Below are positions 60,435-64,000 of a DNA stretch of 64,000 nt, piece after piece. Numbering within the stretch: position 1 is the stretch's first letter; the number at the start of each line of letters is the position of its first letter. The position numbers and the translations under genes were made by a program. The notes below the pieces were generated by a model, which was given only the letters and a program-made list of their open reading frames with translations, ran no database searches and was not told the DNA's origin. This DNA comes from Sanguibacter gelidistatuariae. Lineage in GTDB: Bacteria; Actinomycetota; Actinomycetes; Actinomycetales; Cellulomonadaceae. Location of the stretch: assembly GCF_900096585.1 (NCBI RefSeq), contig NZ_FMYH01000004.1:62001-126000 (forward strand), read 5' to 3'.

Positions 60435-62210
60435 GTGCCCGAACATGCGCATCTCCCGCTGCACTCGTCGATGGCCGGGCGGCAGTACGCCGGCTGGACC
60501 CCGCGCGCTGCGGCGTTCGAGGGGATGGGTCAACGGATGCTGCCCGACCAGGCCATCTCCGTGTCGGACGGGGCGGTGCTGCACGCCGACGTGTACCTGC
60601 CGCAGAGCGAGGGCCGCTATCCGGCAGTGCTCTCCTTCGCTGCGTACAGCACGGAACGCCTGACGGCGGGCATCCCGGCCGGTTCGAACGAGATCGGATC
60701 CCCGCCGGTGTTCACCGACCGCGGATATGCGCCGGTGATCGTCGAGCGACGCGGCATGGGCCGATCCACGGGCGAGCAGGTGGTGTTCTTCGATCCGCAG
60801 GACATCGATGACCACGAAGCGGCGATCGCGTGGGCGGCTGAGCAGCCATGGTGCACGGGCGAGGTGGTCCTGTTCGGCACCTCCTACTACGGCATGACCC
60901 AGCCGATGGTCGCTGCGCGGCGCCCTCCGGCGCTGAGAGCGTTCTTCGCCAACGAGATCTGCACCGACCTGTACCGGCAGCTCGTCTACTTTGGCGGTGT
61001 GCCCGCACTGCACTTTCTCGACGTGTGGATGGGCGCGAACTTCACGCAGAAGGAATACGACGAGCGGATCTCACCCGATCGGCGCGCCGCGATCAGCCAA
61101 GCGACCAACGGCCCGCTGCACGGCCTGGTCGAGAAGGTGGTTCATCACAACGTCGACCGCATGTTCGCAGCGTTCATGGCCGCAACACCCGTGGAGGCGG
61201 TGCGCGAGGTGTACGCGAGCTGGCTCTTCGATGCGAAGTCGCGTGAGGCGAACCTGGTGCCGGTCGGCGCCGAGGGCACGCTCGGCGACATCGACGTTCC
61301 GTTCGTCGTGGTGCAGAACCTCGGCTACTTCAACCTGCACCAGTTCGGCAGCTACGACCTCGTCGAGAACGCCGGCACCGCGGAGGATTCGAAGTGGTTG
61401 ATCCTCGCACCGCCCGCCTACGATCTCCCCGTCTACTCCTGGCAGGGTGAGGCGCTCGCGTTCTTCGACCATGTGTTGCGAGGCACGGACAACGGGTACG
61501 CCGAGCAGCCGCACGTGCGGTACTGGCTCGACGGGCCAGACCAGTTCGAATCGGCCACGGCCTTCCCGGCTGCAGACGCTGCGTCGCTGCGCCTGCACTT
61601 GGGGTCCGGCGGCGCGGACGCCCAGCGCCACCAGCTCTCGGCCGACCCGACGGCGTCCGGTTCGAACTCGTGGGCTGCCGTCCCGATCGGGCTTCCCGTC
61701 CTCGGTGGGCTCGACGAGGTCGCCAATCAGCAGCTCACCTTCGAATGGCCCGTCACATCTCAGACGCGGCTCGCGGGCGCCGTCACGGCGAACCTGTCCT
61801 TCAGCTGCAACGAGATCGACTCCTACGTGCTTGCACGGCTCTCCCGCATCGACGCCGAGGGACGACGCCATCACCTGTCGATGGGTGCCATCCGCCCCGC
61901 GGCACGCACCGTCGACGACCAGCGCAGTACGGCGATCGAGATCGCGATCGACTCCGGCCGACGGACACCGCTGATCCCGGGGGAGTGCGTGACCCTGCGG
62001 TTCAGCCTCACTCCGGCGCCGACGCTGCTACAGCCCGGCGACGCGCTCCGGCTCGACATCGCCAGCCGCACCGACCTGCTGCGGATGAGCCCCGCCGACG
62101 GGTACGCACAATTCGACCTACCTGTCCCGCCCTACCTCAGCCGCAACACGCTGCACTACGGCGGGGCGAGCTGGATCGAGCTCGGACACTCGACCCCACT
62201 GGGCGCATGA
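60435..62210 (+). CDS. CocE/NonD family hydrolase (X-Pro dipeptidyl-peptidase type)
   Basis: 591 residues from GTG 60435, with GAGGAG eight nt upstream. The alpha/beta-hydrolase domain has ISVSDGAVLHADVYLPQSEG, VIVERRGMGRSTGE, and the nucleophile Ser in LFGTSYYGMTQPM. The C-terminal jelly-roll domain typical of CocE/X-Pro peptidases covers about 370-591 (GAVTANLSFSCNEIDSYVLA, LRLDIASRTDLLRM). No signal peptide. Likely cleaves an ester or amide; substrate unknown. Overlaps the lipase gene by 4 nt. Confidence 0.88.
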   Translation: MPEHAHLPLHSSMAGRQYAGWTPRAAAFEGMGQRMLPDQAISVSDGAVLHADVYLPQSEGRYPAVLSFAAYSTERLTAGIPAGSNEIGSPPVFTDRGYAPVIVERRGMGRSTGEQVVFFDPQDIDDHEAAIAWAAEQPWCTGEVVLFGTSYYGMTQPMVAARRPPALRAFFANEICTDLYRQLVYFGGVPALHFLDVWMGANFTQKEYDERISPDRRAAISQATNGPLHGLVEKVVHHNVDRMFAAFMAATPVEAVREVYASWLFDAKSREANLVPVGAEGTLGDIDVPFVVVQNLGYFNLHQFGSYDLVENAGTAEDSKWLILAPPAYDLPVYSWQGEALAFFDHVLRGTDNGYAEQPHVRYWLDGPDQFESATAFPAADAASLRLHLGSGGADAQRHQLSADPTASGSNSWAAVPIGLPVLGGLDEVANQQLTFEWPVTSQTRLAGAVTANLSFSCNEIDSYVLARLSRIDAEGRRHHLSMGAIRPAARTVDDQRSTAIEIAIDSGRRTPLIPGECVTLRFSLTPAPTLLQPGDALRLDIASRTDLLRMSPADGYAQFDLPVPPYLSRNTLHYGGASWIELGHSTPLGA

Positions 62211-63472
62211 GGAATCCCGAACGAACGCACGAGGTCGAGGCAGACGATCACGTCACCCGCAGGGCGCGCCGTCGCCGGGTCCTCCGTTGGTCGGCGTCGC
62301 TCGTTCTGGCCGTCATCGTCTTGGTGTTCCTGCTCGTCCCGGACGCGAGAAAACTTGCCGGCTTCGTGTTCCGGGTCGGCGAGGGTGTCGTCGCGGAATC
62401 GTCCGTCGCACCGTTCTACGACGCGCCGACCCCCACGCCCGCAGCGCCGGGCACGATCGTGCGGCTGGAGCCGATCACGGGGACGCCCGACGGAGCACGA
62501 GCATGGCGGCTCATCTACCATTCCACGGATGTGTCCGGTGCGGACATCCTCGTCTCGGGTGTCGTCGTGGTGCCCGCCTCTCCGGCGCCGGCAGGTGGGC
62601 GGACCGTCATCTCCTGGGCGCATCCGACGACCGGGTCGGCTCCACGGTGCGCGCCCTCGAGCGGTATCGCACCGTTCGTCTTCATCGAGGGCCTCACGGA
62701 TCTGCTCGCAGCCGGGAACGTCGTCGTGGCAACCGACTACTCCGGGATGGGGGTCGCGGGTCCACCCTCCTATCTGATCGGCGCGACCGAGGCGGCGAAC
62801 GTCCTCGATATCGTCCGCGCGGCCCGCACCATGGACGACGTCGACGCCAGCAACCGCGTTGTGCTGTGGGGTCATTCCCAGGGCGGGCATGCGGCCCTGT
62901 TCGCAGCTCAGGAGGCCGCGTCGTACGCGCCGGAGCTGAGCGTCGCAGGCGTCGCGGTCGCCGCTCCGGCGACCGAGCTCGGCGCGCTTCTGGACGCTGA
63001 CATCGGCGACGTGGCCGGCGTCTCGATCGGCGCCTACGCCTTCACCGCCTACGCTGACGCCTACGCTTCCCGACTCCCGGCGGACCCGCTCACGACGATC
63101 CTCACCGACGCGGGAGCGGAAGCCGCACCATCGATGGCGCGACTGTGCCTGCTCGGGCAGAACGACGCGCTCCACGCGATCGCGAAACCCCTCATCGGAG
63201 GATTCATCTCGACCGACCCCGCGACCGCGCCAGGCTGGAGCGAACTGCTCGCGGAGAACTCACCTACCCTCGCACCGCTCCTGATGCCGCTGTTCGTCGC
63301 GCAAGGCGCGAAAGACACTCTCGTGCGACCCGAGATCACCGCCGCCTATGTCGCCTCCCAGCAGCAGGCCGGCACACGCATCGAATCGCATGTCTATCCC
63401 GACAAGACCCATGCCACGGTCGCGACCGCCGCGATACCTGACCTGCTGACGTGGATGCGCGCCCTGCCCTGA
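62207..63472 (+). CDS. Secretory lipase family (LIP) alpha/beta hydrolase
   Basis: 421 residues. A basic N-terminus and a single hydrophobic segment at about 26-46 (RWSASLVLAVIVLVFLLVPD) suggest a membrane-anchored or exported protein. The nucleophile elbow is VVLWGHSQGGHAALF, the acid residue is probably in QGAKDTLVRPE, and the His in YPDKTHATVA. The layout matches secretory lipases and related actinobacterial esterases. Co-translated with the CocE-type hydrolase. Confidence 0.85.
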   Translation: MRNPERTHEVEADDHVTRRARRRRVLRWSASLVLAVIVLVFLLVPDARKLAGFVFRVGEGVVAESSVAPFYDAPTPTPAAPGTIVRLEPITGTPDGARAWRLIYHSTDVSGADILVSGVVVVPASPAPAGGRTVISWAHPTTGSAPRCAPSSGIAPFVFIEGLTDLLAAGNVVVATDYSGMGVAGPPSYLIGATEAANVLDIVRAARTMDDVDASNRVVLWGHSQGGHAALFAAQEAASYAPELSVAGVAVAAPATELGALLDADIGDVAGVSIGAYAFTAYADAYASRLPADPLTTILTDAGAEAAPSMARLCLLGQNDALHAIAKPLIGGFISTDPATAPGWSELLAENSPTLAPLLMPLFVAQGAKDTLVRPEITAAYVASQQQAGTRIESHVYPDKTHATVATAAIPDLLTWMRALP

Positions 63473-63522
63473 CCAGACCGATGCCGCTTGATGCTGAGAC
63501 GGCACGGCCGCGAGCCGATCTA

Positions 63523-63598
63523 TGGTGCGCCCGGGCAGATTCGAACTGCCGACACCCGCTTTAGGAGAGCGGTGCTCTATCCCCTGAGCTACGGGCGC
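63523..63598 (-). tRNA. tRNA-Arg (anticodon CCU)
   Basis: On the minus strand a full cloverleaf folds: acceptor GCGCCCG with CGGGCGC, D-arm GCTC/GAGC, anticodon stem CCGCT/AGCGG around the loop CTCCTAA (anticodon CCT), and T-arm with GTTCGAATC. The CCA end is encoded (63523-63525). It reads AGG codons. Confidence 0.95.
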
Positions 63599-63700
63599 GT
63601 GAGCGTGACCAGATTACCCGACCCAGCCAGATGCGCGGCATCTGGCCGCAGAAACCTCGCGCGCGGAGCGCAGGGCGCGGTTCCTGATACACGTTTTCCC

Positions 63701-63716
63701 TGTGATCTGAGTCACA
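63701..63716. promoter_or_regulatory. CRP/GlxR-type binding site
   Basis: TGTGATCTGAGTCACA has the exact TGTGA-N6-TCACA form of CRP-family sites (Crp, or GlxR in actinobacteria). It lies about 118 nt before a possible start codon at 63834. Confidence 0.65.
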
Positions 63717-63789
63717 GAGGGGCGGCGCAGGTTGTGAACGTTCGCCTTGGGCATTGACTCCGCCGATTTGTGCGTGCACACTCTTCTTC

Positions 63790-63830
63790 GACAGTGCGTG
63801 CCGCCTGCCCCCTGCGCGGCACGCACTGTC
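63790..63830. terminator. 15-bp hairpin near the right edge
   Basis: Perfect arms 63790-63804 and 63816-63830 with an 11-nt loop. It may be a terminator for either strand, or a leader structure for a gene beginning at 63834. Confidence 0.55.
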
Positions 63831-63833
63831 TTC

Positions 63834-64000
63834 ATGTCCGGGCTCGTGCGCTCGGGCGCGGCGCGAGCCGGGCGCGGGACGGCCCCCGTCGCTCAGCCAG
63901 CGGCTTCCGGACAGGCTTCCTTCACCACATCCCGTACACCGCGCGTCCCGCCTCAGATCGCGGGCCCTCGGCGCGTCAGGGGTCGTTTCGCCTCCGGGCC
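63834..64000 (+). CDS. Possible 5' end of an unidentified gene (partial)
   Basis: From ATG 63834 the frame stays open to the window edge (about 55 codons: MSGLVRSGAARAGRGTAPVA and on). The composition is Arg/Ala/Gly-rich without a recognisable domain and no Shine-Dalgarno precedes it. The upstream CRP-type site makes a promoter here plausible, but the start may lie beyond the edge. Confidence 0.2.
   Translation, partial: MSGLVRSGAARAGRGTAPVAQPAASGQASFTTSRTPRVPPQIAGPRRVRGRFASG

Larger units (their letters stand above)
63599..63833. other. Intergenic region right of tRNA-Arg
   Basis: No convincing gene here. Besides the two sites listed separately I see nothing that can be interpreted. Confidence 0.6.

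Noticed and set aside
60217-60663. A 148-residue frame upstream of the CocE-type hydrolase
   Set aside because: It overlaps the start of the hydrolase in another frame and lacks any recognisable domain; the region 60212-60434 is more likely promoter DNA.
63523-63598. tRNA-Arg as an integration site for a mobile element
   Set aside because: No integrase and no second copy of the tRNA 3' end are visible in the window.

Overview
The window is high-GC DNA with many GTG starts and dense ATGA or GTGA stop/start overlaps. It looks like a motile, Gram-positive actinobacterium. Gene content (single-membrane flagellum without P- or L-ring genes, LAXTG-type sorting signal, DUF2530, IdeR, secreted NlpC/P60 under a c-di-AMP riboswitch) fits Micrococcales, probably near Cellulomonas, Oerskovia or Sanguibacter. 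That placement is inferred from gene content, not from a search.

Layout. 1-5547: end of an unknown gene, a glycosyltransferase, flagellin, fliD, fliS and a small FliT/FlgN-like gene, mostly as separate units with their own promoters. 5688-15974: a long colinear basal-body/hook operon, flgB-flgC-fliE-fliF-fliG-fliH-fliI-fliJ-NlpC/P60-fliK-flgD-flgE. 16328-27993: flbD-motA-motB-fliL, then fliM-fliN-fliO-fliP-fliQ-fliR-flhB-flhA and an FlhF-like protein that lacks a P-loop. 28205-43092: csrA, then chemotaxis: cheA, cheW, two receptors, a receptor/sugar-binding lipoprotein/receptor set, cheB, cheR, and two consecutive CheY plus CheX-like phosphatase pairs. 43288-64000: ordinary chromosomal genes: DUF2530, NCS2 purine permease, manA, a MarR/MFS pair, a DUF559 protein, serC, ideR, riboswitch-controlled NlpC/P60, a universal stress protein, ddaH-rocD, three small genes ending in an OsmC protein, a thioester-domain surface adhesin, a CocE-type hydrolase with a secretory lipase, and tRNA-Arg(CCU).

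Regulation that can be read directly. A shared promoter pattern, CT[C/T/A]A[T/C]-16 nt-[C/T]CGA[T/A], precedes the glycosyltransferase, flagellin, fliS, flgB, flbD, fliM, cheA and one receptor. I read it as the promoter of a flagellar/WhiG-type sigma factor, whose gene is not in the window. For fliS and fliM it puts transcription starts at or next to the start codon, so those mRNAs may be leaderless, and it sets the fliM start at 19064. The flagellin leader has two ACGGA sites, one in the loop of a GCCC/GGGC hairpin and one on the Shine-Dalgarno sequence, which fits repression by the CsrA encoded in the window.

Most striking: a dyad repeat found five times between genes, made of paired 15-nt arms spaced exactly 20 bp; the dual CsrA sites; the P-loop-less FlhF; the duplicated CheY-CheX module; an orphan sugar-binding lipoprotein coupled to chemoreceptors; a 42-codon ORF linking flhB to flhA; and the thioester adhesin. 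Genes expected for a full system but absent here are flgK, flgL, flgM, fliW, flhG, cheD and the flagellar sigma factor.
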